Shown in pieces: positions 45,538-52,690 of a DNA stretch of 64,000 bases; the first letter of the stretch is position 1; every line of letters starts with the position of its first letter. The DNA is taken from positions 248,001 through 312,000 of the forward strand of contig NZ_QXFH01000070.1 in NCBI RefSeq assembly GCF_003581615.1, given 5' to 3'. This DNA is from Flagellimonas lutimaris (lineage in GTDB: Bacteria; Bacteroidota; Bacteroidia; Flavobacteriales; Flavobacteriaceae). The translations under genes were made by a program, and so were the position numbers. Under the pieces are notes generated by a model. That model did no database searches. It had not been told where the DNA came from and worked only from the letters and a program-made list of their open reading frames with translations.

Positions 45538-46407
45538 TTAGATTCCTATTCCTGTGTCCCTGACCACCTTGATGGCCAATTTGATGGTTTTCTTTATGAT
45601 GGTCTGGGTCAGACTTGTTGGGACATTTACTGTCCTGCCCAAAAGCTGCATGCTCCTGTCCTTGGCAATCCGCTGTGCCATGTTCCTTTCAAAGTTCATT
45701 TGACGGGCGATCCTGCCCATGGACATGGAACGGTGCACCTCGCTTCCCTTGAGGTTGGTTCCCTTGTACTCAAAACGGAAGCCCTGCAACTGGTTCTGCC
45801 TGTTGATGCTCGGGATGACCTTTACATTGTTCTGCTCCATCGACTTGATGTACTGGTCAAAATCCCTTGGACGTCCCCTGTCCATGACCTTTTCATGGAT
45901 CTTTTGAATTTCAGAGCGGACCTGTTGCATCCGGTAGAGTTTTTCCTGCTGTACCTCCCTTACCGTGGTCAGGTCCATCTGTTTGGCCACTTGCTCCGCT
46001 ACTTGTTGGCTCCGCTTCCCGATGAAACTGTCATTGTATGCCTTTCCCTGAAAGTTTATCCGGTTGGCATACAGATGGACGTGCACATGTTCCTTGTCCC
46101 TATGGACAAAGGCAACGGCCTGGTGCTGCTTGAGGTTCATTTCCTTGATAAACCGCTCCGTCATTTCCTTGAGCTGTTCCTTTTCCAGTTTCCTGCCATC
46201 CTCGATGGTGGGGCTCAGCACAAAACTCAGCGTGTTCTTCCGGCACAGTTCGTTCTGTTCTTGGATGACCTTGAACTCCTCGGTGATCTCCCTTGGGGTC
46301 TCCCCGGCCAGATATTGGCTGTGGATGATTTCGGCTTCTTTCTCCTCGTTCATTCCGTAGCTCATGGAGGCTGCGGTGTGCGATATGGATTTTCCCATGC
46401 CTATCAT
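45538..46407 (-). CDS. Relaxase/mobilization nuclease (MobP/VirD2-like)
   Basis: This 289-residue DNA-nicking enzyme shows the three-His metal site of relaxases: HRDKEHVHVHLYANRI, with His107, His109 and His111, and His102 just before. An N-terminal Tyr (SMSYGMNEEKEA, about residue 17) is a candidate for the covalent DNA bond. It should nick at oriT and pilot a strand into a conjugation pore supplied by another element. Its ATG overlaps the MobC-like gene stop codon (ATGA), so translation is coupled. A second ATG is 9 bp downstream. The length is short but complete for this group. Confidence 0.9.
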   Translation of the reverse strand: MIGMGKSISHTAASMSYGMNEEKEAEIIHSQYLAGETPREITEEFKVIQEQNELCRKNTLSFVLSPTIEDGRKLEKEQLKEMTERFIKEMNLKQHQAVAFVHRDKEHVHVHLYANRINFQGKAYNDSFIGKRSQQVAEQVAKQMDLTTVREVQQEKLYRMQQVRSEIQKIHEKVMDRGRPRDFDQYIKSMEQNNVKVIPSINRQNQLQGFRFEYKGTNLKGSEVHRSMSMGRIARQMNFERNMAQRIAKDRSMQLLGRTVNVPTSLTQTIIKKTIKLAIKVVRDTGIGI

Positions 46408-46700
46408 TTCTTGAAATTTAAAAGGTGTTGCCGTATCTCCTTGGCCAGTTGGGCCGTTTCCTCTGCCAACTTTGGGTTACGCTTCCGGAACATGTTGGTG
46501 ATCAGTTTAAAGTTTCGCTGGTATTTGACCAATAGCTTATAGGCCTCGATCTGTTCGTCCGTCATCCGCTCCACGATTCGGTCTTCGAAGGCGGCACGTC
46601 GACAGTACTCGCTGATGGAAAGACCGCTCTTTCGGGCCTTGACCTTCAGCAGTTTCTTCTCGTAGACCGAGCACCGGAACTGGACAAACTCCTTCTTCAT
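46404..46700 (-). CDS. MobC-like relaxosome accessory protein
   Basis: This 98-residue protein has an N-terminal ribbon-helix-helix pattern (FVQFRCSVYEKKLLKVKA, then GLSISEYCRRAA) and a basic helical C-terminus, like MobC/MbpC accessory proteins that bind oriT and help the relaxase. The frame opens earlier at a TTG (46739) within the candidate oriT, so the ATG at 46700 is preferred. It is the first gene of the mobilization operon and overlaps the relaxase start by 4 bp. The two inverted repeats at 46712-46766, immediately upstream, are its probable binding region. Confidence 0.8.
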   Translation of the reverse strand: MKKEFVQFRCSVYEKKLLKVKARKSGLSISEYCRRAAFEDRIVERMTDEQIEAYKLLVKYQRNFKLITNMFRKRNPKLAEETAQLAKEIRQHLLNFKK

Positions 46701-46711
46701 TTTTACATCAT

Positions 46712-46766
46712 CTTTTGCGACCTTCGGGAGCAAAAGCAAGATTTGTCATGACAATGACACATCTTG
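46712..46766. other. Candidate origin of transfer (oriT): two abutting inverted repeats
   Basis: First repeat: CTTTTGC (46712-46718) and GCAAAAG (46730-46736). Directly next to it, a 13-bp repeat with one mismatched position: CAAGATTTGTCAT (46737-46749) and ATGACACATCTTG (46754-46766). They fill the gap between the primase stop and the MobC-like start and overlap the last primase codons. The position before mobC and the paired repeats fit an oriT; a terminator role for the second hairpin is an alternative. Confidence 0.5.
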
Positions 46767-47648
46767 AATTCGTTGCCGGACTTCATCCTTAGCGCATTTT
46801 ACCATCCATTCGTTCATATCCTTGAAACCTTCATAGAGAAAGGACATATCCCTGCTGTTCGGACACTTTTCCAATAAAAGCTCTGTCATTCCCAATCCTG
46901 TTCCATCCCCATCTAGAAATAGCTTTACATCCTCGTATTCCACTATTTTGGGGATCATCCTTTTTACAAAGGCCGTGGTGTTCAATATCAAAAGGTCATG
47001 GCCGTTCCCGATTTCTGGCATCAGCTCCAATAGGGTAAGCATATCGAACATGCCTTCCGTAATGACCAATTTCTTAAAGCTATTCCCTATGATCGAAACA
47101 TCCTTGGGAGAAGTGGACCCTTTCCAATATCTGTTCCGCAGTTCCCAACCTCCAGATCTGTTTTGGAGTCCGAGGGCAAAGTATTTCCGACCACAAATTT
47201 TATAATGGATTTCCTTGCACAGCTTTCTGGCTGTTGTAGCCGAGATTTTTCTGGACCGCAGATAGGTCTCCAGAGCCCCGTGCTCAATATCCATTTCCTT
47301 GGTGATTTTAATGGGGTTGGCCTTACATTCCGTTTTGGTTGGAATCGGCCGCCGGTGAAAAGAGAAATGGCCCATGTTCCCTGATAATCGTTCCAATGCC
47401 TCCCTTACGGAAAAGTTCTCCATTTTCATCACCAGGTCTATGGTACTGCCCCCTTCGAAGGTCCCGAAGTCTATCCAGTAGTTTTTCTTCAATGATACCT
47501 TGAAAGAGGCTTGGGTCTCGCTCCGGAACGGGCTGAGGAACCAAGCTTCTTTCTCCGTTTTCCGGACTGGAAAGTGCCCCAAATTGGCAAGCGTGGAAAC
47601 GATGTCAATGTTGCGGGCTTTTTCGCAGTCCAATCTCTTTTCTTTCAT
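46746..47648 (-). CDS. Toprim-domain DNA primase of the island
   Basis: This 300-residue protein has an N-terminal DnaG-like zinc-binding region without clear zinc Cys residues (SPFRSETQASFKV, then WIDFGTFEGGSTIDLV) and a C-terminal toprim domain with its catalytic Glu (LVITEGMFDML) and DxD (LFLDGDGTGLG). It should make primers for element replication or for strand synthesis after transfer. The open frame reaches to 47732, but the ATG at 47648 (MKEKRLDCEKARNIDI) is the likely start, after the iteron-like region. It is followed by the mobilization operon on the same strand. Confidence 0.85.
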   Translation of the reverse strand: MKEKRLDCEKARNIDIVSTLANLGHFPVRKTEKEAWFLSPFRSETQASFKVSLKKNYWIDFGTFEGGSTIDLVMKMENFSVREALERLSGNMGHFSFHRRPIPTKTECKANPIKITKEMDIEHGALETYLRSRKISATTARKLCKEIHYKICGRKYFALGLQNRSGGWELRNRYWKGSTSPKDVSIIGNSFKKLVITEGMFDMLTLLELMPEIGNGHDLLILNTTAFVKRMIPKIVEYEDVKLFLDGDGTGLGMTELLLEKCPNSRDMSFLYEGFKDMNEWMVKCAKDEVRQRIQDVSLS

Positions 47649-47678
47649 GGTTCTGTTTTTAATCGATTTTTGATGATT

Positions 47679-47867
47679 TGATGACAAACCTCTGGGAGAC
47701 CCTATAAAAACTGATGGTTTCCCAGTCATCATTTTGTCATCGTTTCATCGTTTTTGTTTTTTTCTTCATGGTACCTGTCATCATTTTTTATTTTGATGAC
47801 AGAATGATGACAAAGTGATGACAGCCTGAACCCTTATAAACACTGGGCTTATATCAATCTGTCATCA
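47679..47867. repeat. Iteron-like cluster of TGATGACA octamers
   Basis: Exact TGATGACA octamers occur at 47679, 47794, 47805 and 47816 on the plus strand and at 47776 and 47860 on the minus strand, with one-base variants at 47724 and 47735. Three are spaced by exactly 11 bp, one helical turn. An imperfect 10-bp inverted repeat, CTGGGAGACC and GGTTTCCCAG (47692-47725), lies among them. The cluster sits between helicase and primase genes and may be a replication origin or operator. Confidence 0.6.
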
Positions 47868-49059
47868 AATCATCAAAATTTTGGACCAAAAAATTCTTTT
47901 TTATGGTAAAGTACCTTCCCTTGGCGTCCTCGGTGTTGATCTCACCGGTGTTCCAGATGGTGATCTTTTGGTACTTGTTGGAATTGGGCTGGTTGTCCAG
48001 TTTCCAATCCTTTTTCAGCAACCGTCTCAATTGGGTCAGGTCGGTCTTGACCCGTGTGCGGTTGAGCATGTGCAGGGCATCGATTGGACAAAGGTCCACG
48101 GAGTCCATCTCGAACTTTTCCATGGCACTGAGCAATAGACTGGCCAGTTCCTTCTCCACCCGGTTCCGGTTGTTGTTCACCAACTTCTTTAATGCAGGTG
48201 TGTAAACCTGTTTAGCTGTGAACCACATTCGTGTTCTTTGCTTTGAATTGTACTCCCTTTTTGAAAGGAAATGCAAAAAAGCGGGCACTTCCTGGACCAA
48301 CTGGTCCAAGAAATCGGTGTCCTCTTTTTTAAGGGATGGGATCTTCCGAACCCAGAACCTGGTCTCATGGGCATCGATCTTGATAAAACTGTCCTCGTTG
48401 TTACTACAAAGGATGAACTTGCCGAAAAACTCCACTTCCCGTTTGTCCTTGCCCTTTGCCTCCAGTTTGTTCCGGTTGGTGGTACTCAGATATTTGATGC
48501 GCTCGGTAAGCTCCTCTTTGTTGAACAGTACCTCGTCAACGCATATCAGCAGCTTGTTGGCCCAGTCCGCGTTGAACTGGCTTGCAAAGCTGTCATTGGT
48601 CAGGTATGTCAGGTTGTTTCCGAAGATTTCCTTGAGCCATTTGAGAAAGGTGCTTTTCCCGGTGTTCCTTTCGGTGGAGACCAGACAGAGGATGGGGAGC
48701 ACCTGCACCGGTCTTTGGTAAAGAAGCTTCAAATAGTCCAGTCCCAGCTCCAGTTGGTTACCGAAGATATGCCCTAAAAAGGCCCGTGTCCTTTTGATGC
48801 TTCCCTCTTTAGGTTCGTGCGCCAAAGGGGAATAGGTATTGTAGAAACCATGGTGTTCCTTCTTGAAATCGACATGGCAGGGGATACAAGCGAATCCATC
48901 ATATTTGGGCACCTTGCCCAGATAGTCCTTGCCATGGTCCTGCTTGATGATATGCTCGTTCCATTGCACCAACTGCTCGTTGAAATGTCCGGATATGGTG
49001 GGAATCATGACCAACTTGTAAAAAGTGGTGCCAACCCTAATGTAAGGTACTGTTTTCAT
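47854..49059 (-). CDS. Primase-helicase family protein (SF3-like helicase)
   Basis: This 401-residue protein has an SF3 ATPase core: Walker A STERNTGKSTFLKWL at about residue 130, Walker B LLICVDEVLF, and the motif C-like KFILCSNNEDS, followed by an Arg-finger region (ETRFWVRKIP). A C-terminal winged-helix-like region follows. Such helicases of plasmids, phages and mobilizable elements unwind an origin. With the adjacent toprim primase it forms a replication module. Its last codons overlap the TGTCATCA site at 47860. The ATG at 49059 gives a complete protein with no obvious primase domain of its own. Confidence 0.85.
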   Translation of the reverse strand: MKTVPYIRVGTTFYKLVMIPTISGHFNEQLVQWNEHIIKQDHGKDYLGKVPKYDGFACIPCHVDFKKEHHGFYNTYSPLAHEPKEGSIKRTRAFLGHIFGNQLELGLDYLKLLYQRPVQVLPILCLVSTERNTGKSTFLKWLKEIFGNNLTYLTNDSFASQFNADWANKLLICVDEVLFNKEELTERIKYLSTTNRNKLEAKGKDKREVEFFGKFILCSNNEDSFIKIDAHETRFWVRKIPSLKKEDTDFLDQLVQEVPAFLHFLSKREYNSKQRTRMWFTAKQVYTPALKKLVNNNRNRVEKELASLLLSAMEKFEMDSVDLCPIDALHMLNRTRVKTDLTQLRRLLKKDWKLDNQPNSNKYQKITIWNTGEINTEDAKGRYFTIKKNFLVQNFDDLMTD

Positions 49060-49133
49060 AATGAAGATTTTTTGAAATACTGTGATCCCTATAACTTTAG
49101 TTGAACAGATAATTGATTTTAAGATGAATCCGA

Positions 49134-49403
49134 CTAGGAAATAGAATCCCCAAAGGTTTCACTTTCCGGCAAAGGCTTCCGTTCGTTTTGAAGTAACCAT
49201 CGGACTATCTTTTCCCTTTCGAAGAAAATAAGCTTCCCATTGGGCTTGGAGTGCGGGATGTGCCCCGCAGCGGTAAGTTTGTACAGGTAACTTCTGGATA
49301 TTCCAGTGTAGTCACAGGTTTCTTCAAAGGTCAGCACCTCTTTATTGGCAATCAACAGTCTTTCCAAACGGTCGAGCCGTTCAAGTATTAAAAAATTGTC
49401 CAT
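49134..49403 (-). CDS. Excisionase-like helix-turn-helix protein
   Basis: This 89-residue protein contains a MerR/excisionase-type winged helix: TFEETCDYTGISRSYLYKLT recognises DNA, and HSKPNGKLIFFEREKIVRWL is the wing and final helix. Proteins of this type in Bacteroidota elements act as excisionase or regulator of mobilization genes. An 18-bp perfect palindrome lies 27 bp upstream of its start (49431-49448), which may be its own operator. It is the first gene of a leftward row: HTH, helicase, primase, MobC, relaxase, membrane protein. Confidence 0.85.
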   Translation of the reverse strand: MDNFLILERLDRLERLLIANKEVLTFEETCDYTGISRSYLYKLTAAGHIPHSKPNGKLIFFEREKIVRWLLQNERKPLPESETFGDSIS

Positions 49404-49430
49404 TTTGTCTCTTTTTAGGGTTACGAAATG

Positions 49431-49448
49431 AACAAAAGCGCTTTTGTT
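49431..49448. promoter_or_regulatory. 18-bp perfect palindrome upstream of the excisionase-like gene
   Basis: AACAAAAGCGCTTTTGTT is a perfect inverted repeat without loop, 27 bp before the start codon. This suits an operator bound by a dimeric regulator. Confidence 0.6.
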
Positions 49449-49934
49449 TTCTTTTGAAGAATTCTTTGGATAAAGATAAAAAGAGGGAAAGGAAAAAGTA
49501 AGATTGACCGGTAGACTTTATCCACAAAAAATTGATATACAATCTTATATGTCAAATCAATTTAAATGAAGCCAAATATCTATTGATAAATAAAATTTGG
49601 CTTTAAGTCGATTCATATGGTACCAATAAGTTTTTTCTTAAATGAAGAGATTTTCACTTATTAACAATTGAAAATTTAATTATCAAGAAAATAAGTATGG
49701 TTAAAAGGCAAATTACATTACTTAAAAATGAAAAAACTAGCCATCCGTATATAATCTTGTCCCAAAAAGATTCTTTTTATGCGAGTATTTTAAAATGACG
49801 ATTTAATACAATTGTATAAGATTAGTTATGTATTTTGAGCACAATAAATAGAAAAGAAAATACCGATTGTAGATAAGTGAAGACTTTAGTAACCTGCCTA
49901 TTCTTAGCAAATATTCTTCATAGTAATATGCATT
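49449..49934. other. Gene-free AT-rich stretch inside the island
   Basis: No credible open frame is seen in these 486 bp. The only structure is a 9-bp inverted repeat, AAGCCAAAT (49569-49577) and ATTTGGCTT (49595-49603), with a 17-nt loop. The region divides the mobilization/replication module from the cargo genes and probably contains the promoter of the leftward HTH row. Confidence 0.6.
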
Positions 49935-51077
49935 TTACTTATCTTTTATTTGCAGTAATATTTTTTTTGCATTTTCATTATTTGGATTTAATTCAATAGA
50001 CTTCTCATACATTTCAATTGCTTCTGCTTTTCGATTTGACTTCAATAAAGCTTCGCCATAACTATCATATGCATTAAAACTATCTGGAAATAAAATTGTA
50101 GTTAATTTAAAAACTTCCATAGCCTTATCTAATTCTTCATTTCCCAAAAACGAATATCCCAATGCATTCAAATCTTGTTCTGAACGATTATTGACCTTAT
50201 TTTCAATAGACAATGCTATGGCATTATCCAAAGCCTTTTGTAAAAGCTCATTTTGTTGCTCTTCATCCACTGTTTTTGAAAACGCTTTAATAACTACATT
50301 GATGATTAATGCAGGATTATCTTGAAATACAGCATGACCACTTCCCTTGGCGATGATGTTTGTTACGTTGTCTTTATTGTCATCAAGTTCTTCATTTAGT
50401 TTTCTCCATCTATTTGAGAGTGCATCAGGAAAATATGGGAAAGATTTTTCAGGAAAAACATTAGTAATCGGAATTTTTTCAGGAAAATCCATATTTCTCA
50501 CATATCGCATTGTTTCATTGAAATTGGCATTCATATAATAGTCGCCAGAATGCTTTTCAATAGAACTTATATCAACATTGTTATCTCTCATTGTCAGTAA
50601 TTCCTCGTTCCAGAAATCACTAGGTGTAGCATCTATTAAAATGATCGACCTGACTTTTTTAGGGTGTTTGCGTGCGTACAAGAGATTATATAACCCCCCG
50701 TAAGAATGAGAAACAAGAATAATTTCATTGTTGAAGCCCAATTTTGAAAGACCTGTCTCCAGTTCTTTTATACCATTCTCTATTCCAAAATCAGAATCGT
50801 TTTTCAAATCTGGATTTAATTCACTTTGTCCAAATCCAGAACGGTCATAAGTAATTAATGTCGCGCCTGTAACATTATGAATTTTCTCTAACAAACCGTG
50901 CCAAACAGTAGCATCGTTACCACCACCAGCTTCAAAAAGAATTGGGGTCCCCTTTCCTTCCATTACGTTGAAATGCATTTTATAACCCCCTAAGTCCACT
51001 AAGGTATCCAGGCTTTGAGAATGCATCGAAAACGATAAAAAGAAAAGCATTAAGAATTTAAAATAGCAATATTTCAT
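49935..51077 (-). CDS. Secreted alpha/beta hydrolase with C-terminal TPR repeats
   Basis: This 380-residue protein has a signal peptide (residues 1-20, ending MHSQS), an alpha/beta hydrolase domain (about 25-265) and two or three TPR units at the C-terminus (ALGYSFLGNEELDKAMEVF; AIEMYEKSIELNPNNENAKK). The nucleophile is Ser125 in VSHSYGG, with Asp in ILIDATPSDFW and His in GSGHAVF. It should hydrolyse an ester or lactone-like bond in the periplasm; the substrate is unknown. It is cargo of the island and much more AT-rich than the mobilization genes, so its source may be different. A LytTR regulator gene lies upstream on the same strand. Confidence 0.85.
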   Translation of the reverse strand: MKYCYFKFLMLFFLSFSMHSQSLDTLVDLGGYKMHFNVMEGKGTPILFEAGGGNDATVWHGLLEKIHNVTGATLITYDRSGFGQSELNPDLKNDSDFGIENGIKELETGLSKLGFNNEIILVSHSYGGLYNLLYARKHPKKVRSIILIDATPSDFWNEELLTMRDNNVDISSIEKHSGDYYMNANFNETMRYVRNMDFPEKIPITNVFPEKSFPYFPDALSNRWRKLNEELDDNKDNVTNIIAKGSGHAVFQDNPALIINVVIKAFSKTVDEEQQNELLQKALDNAIALSIENKVNNRSEQDLNALGYSFLGNEELDKAMEVFKLTTILFPDSFNAYDSYGEALLKSNRKAEAIEMYEKSIELNPNNENAKKILLQIKDK

Positions 51078-51217
51078 TTGATTTATCTTAAGAGAGCATA
51101 GGTTTTTTATAAATAAATTGGATTATCCCCGAATCCAAAACTAGCTCATATTATTGCTTTTAAAGTATAAAAATCTCAATCAAAGTAAAAGAAAACAGCC
51201 CTTTTGTGGCGAAATGA

Positions 51218-52063
51218 CTAGATTTTGGTATTAGTAGATAAATAATTTTTGACTGAAGAATAATACGACTTCGATACCGGAATTGAAATAGCTACATCTT
51301 TAAAAGAAATAGCGGCTTTATTAGAGTTGCCTTCTAAACACTTTATCTTATATGGGTTCACAATAAAAGATCGATGAACTTTTAGAAGAAATGAGAAGTC
51401 CTTTAGAATTTTCTTCAATGTACCCCGCATTAAATATTTGGTGTAATCACCATCTTTTAAATAATGTATCTCAATATAGTTATCTTGCGATTGTATATAC
51501 AAGAGTGAATTTAAATTCAAGCGAAACCCATCTAATCCGTTTTCTTCTTTAATGCATAAAATATTTTTCCCTCCTGACAAATAAGGTTTAGCGCTGGGAA
51601 GATATATTTGGATTGGAAACACTGCCGTTTTTAAAAAATGAAAAATAAAAAGAATGATAGGGTAAAAGGGTAAGGCCAATATTAAGATATATTCCATAAG
51701 AAAACCAAAAGTAACGAGACCATCTTTTACAACGATTAAACGGTCATAAAGAAAAATGAGCACAACGCTTATAAGGGCAAGAAAAACATCAAAAAGAATC
51801 AGTTTTAAATAATTGAATTTTGTGGTTTTAAACCAGTTCAATAAAATTTCATAGCCAATAATATAGACTACTGAACAAATGAAACCGACACCTATTCTAA
51901 CGAGTGTAATGTAAGGGTGATCTATTATGCTTTTTTCAAACGGCTTCAGCCCGATTAAAATTAAAGCGACAAAGAAGCCTAAAAAAAAAGATGAATACCA
52001 ATATTTTTTTCGGTCGCCACTTAAATAAAAGCATCTTTTGTAATTAGGTATAACATTATCCAT
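51218..52063 (-). CDS. Membrane-bound LytTR-type transcriptional regulator
   Basis: This 281-residue protein has four membrane helices (about residues 24-155) and a C-terminal LytTR DNA-binding domain (about 170-275; NLNSLLYIQSQDNYIEIHYL, LLKVHRSFIVNPYKIK). There is no receiver domain, so a signal sensed in or near the membrane may act directly on DNA binding. Its gene lies 140 bp upstream of the alpha/beta hydrolase gene on the same strand, so the hydrolase is a natural target, or the two may be cotranscribed. It is the last gene before the right end of the island. Confidence 0.87.
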   Translation of the reverse strand: MDNVIPNYKRCFYLSGDRKKYWYSSFFLGFFVALILIGLKPFEKSIIDHPYITLVRIGVGFICSVVYIIGYEILLNWFKTTKFNYLKLILFDVFLALISVVLIFLYDRLIVVKDGLVTFGFLMEYILILALPFYPIILFIFHFLKTAVFPIQIYLPSAKPYLSGGKNILCIKEENGLDGFRLNLNSLLYIQSQDNYIEIHYLKDGDYTKYLMRGTLKKILKDFSFLLKVHRSFIVNPYKIKCLEGNSNKAAISFKDVAISIPVSKSYYSSVKNYLSTNTKI

Positions 52064-52487
52064 TCAACAAATTATAAATGGTCTGTACTAATGGTTGGAT
52101 GCCTGTCATGTTTTTGATTTAGTTGATTGATGCATAGCCCTTATGTATATTATTCCCTAAAAATAACAAATAACCGATATATTATTTAAAGAATTCTTGG
52201 GTGGGTTTAGTATAACTTTCAATTATATGAAAGTGGAAAACGGTCCGATAAAACAGCTGATTTAAAGAAACCAAGTAATGAAAGATTCAAAAAATGATAA
52301 CCAGTCCCATTTCCCGTCCTTTATTATAGCTTCGTTGATTAACCTTTTTAGAAGGCTTAGATCACTTAAATCATTGAAGGTTAAAATGAAGACAATATTT
52401 TTTTAAAAAAAGATTTTAGAATCAATCATGAACTGCCAAAGCAAACCAAAATGTTTCAAATAGAATCAAGTTAAAATAAAAGCTTGT
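52064..52487. other. Gene-free right end of the island
   Basis: No credible gene is seen in these 424 AT-rich bases. Several short poly-A and poly-T tracts (for example around 52400) could bend DNA for the recombination complex. The arm-type repeat pair begins directly after it. Confidence 0.6.
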
Positions 52488-52511
52488 TTTGCGTGCAAAT
52501 TGCGTGCAAAT
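52488..52511 (+). repeat. Right integrase arm-type repeat pair
   Basis: Identical to 42328-42351: two tandem copies of TTGCGTGCAAAT, in the same orientation, about 48 bp inside the right att core. The spacing to the core differs between the ends (105 versus 48 bp). Confidence 0.7.
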
Positions 52512-52545
52512 GAAAAAAGCTTCAAAAGTCAAAAACTCTTGAAGC
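52512..52545 (-). terminator. Island-borne terminator of tRNA-Ala
   Basis: An 11-position stem (52535-52545 with 52519-52529, one G-T pair) and a 5-nt loop are followed leftward by six T residues, 12 bp after the CCA end of tRNA-Ala. It lies on the island side, so the element brought a new terminator for the tRNA it entered. Confidence 0.8.
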
Positions 52546-52556
52546 CTTATATTTAC

Positions 52557-52633
52557 TGGTGGAGAATACCGGATTCGAACCGGTGGCCTCTTGCCTGCCA
52601 GGCAAGCGCTCTAGCCAACTGAGCTAATCCCCC
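52557..52633 (-). tRNA. tRNA-Ala (anticodon GGC)
   Basis: A full 77-nt cloverleaf on the minus strand with encoded CCA: acceptor GGGGGAT pairs with ATTCTCC (G-T pairs allowed), D arm GCTC/GAGC, anticodon stem CTTGC/GCAAG with loop CTGGCAG (anticodon GGC), and T arm ACCGG-TTCGAAT-CCGGT. It is the integration target of the island, which restored its 3' half. Confidence 0.97.
52559..52601 (-). other. Right attachment site, within tRNA-Ala
   Basis: The 43-bp core identical to 42181-42223; it covers the tRNA from the anticodon loop to the acceptor end. The crossover lies somewhere inside it. Confidence 0.9.
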
Positions 52634-52690
52634 AAAGTGAGCGCAAAGGAAATACTTTTTTCCGAAAGTATCAAAAATTGCGCCGCTTCC

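Larger units (their letters stand above)
42181..52601. mobile_element. Integrative mobilizable element in tRNA-Ala
   Basis: A 10.4-kb island lies between direct 43-bp copies of the tRNA-Ala 3' half. It holds a tyrosine integrase next to the left end, relaxase and MobC-like genes, a toprim primase, an SF3 helicase, an excisionase-like HTH gene, an inserted IS110-type element and two cargo genes. No type IV secretion or coupling-protein genes are present, so transfer would need a helper element. The gene plan resembles the NBU-type mobilizable elements of Bacteroidota. Confidence 0.85.

Noticed and set aside
45481..46542. A long open frame (over 350 codons) on the plus strand across the relaxase and MobC-like genes
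   Set aside because: It is antisense to genes with clear relaxase and ribbon-helix-helix motifs, has an unnatural Leu/His/Val-rich composition and no recognisable domain, so it is a shadow of the real frames.
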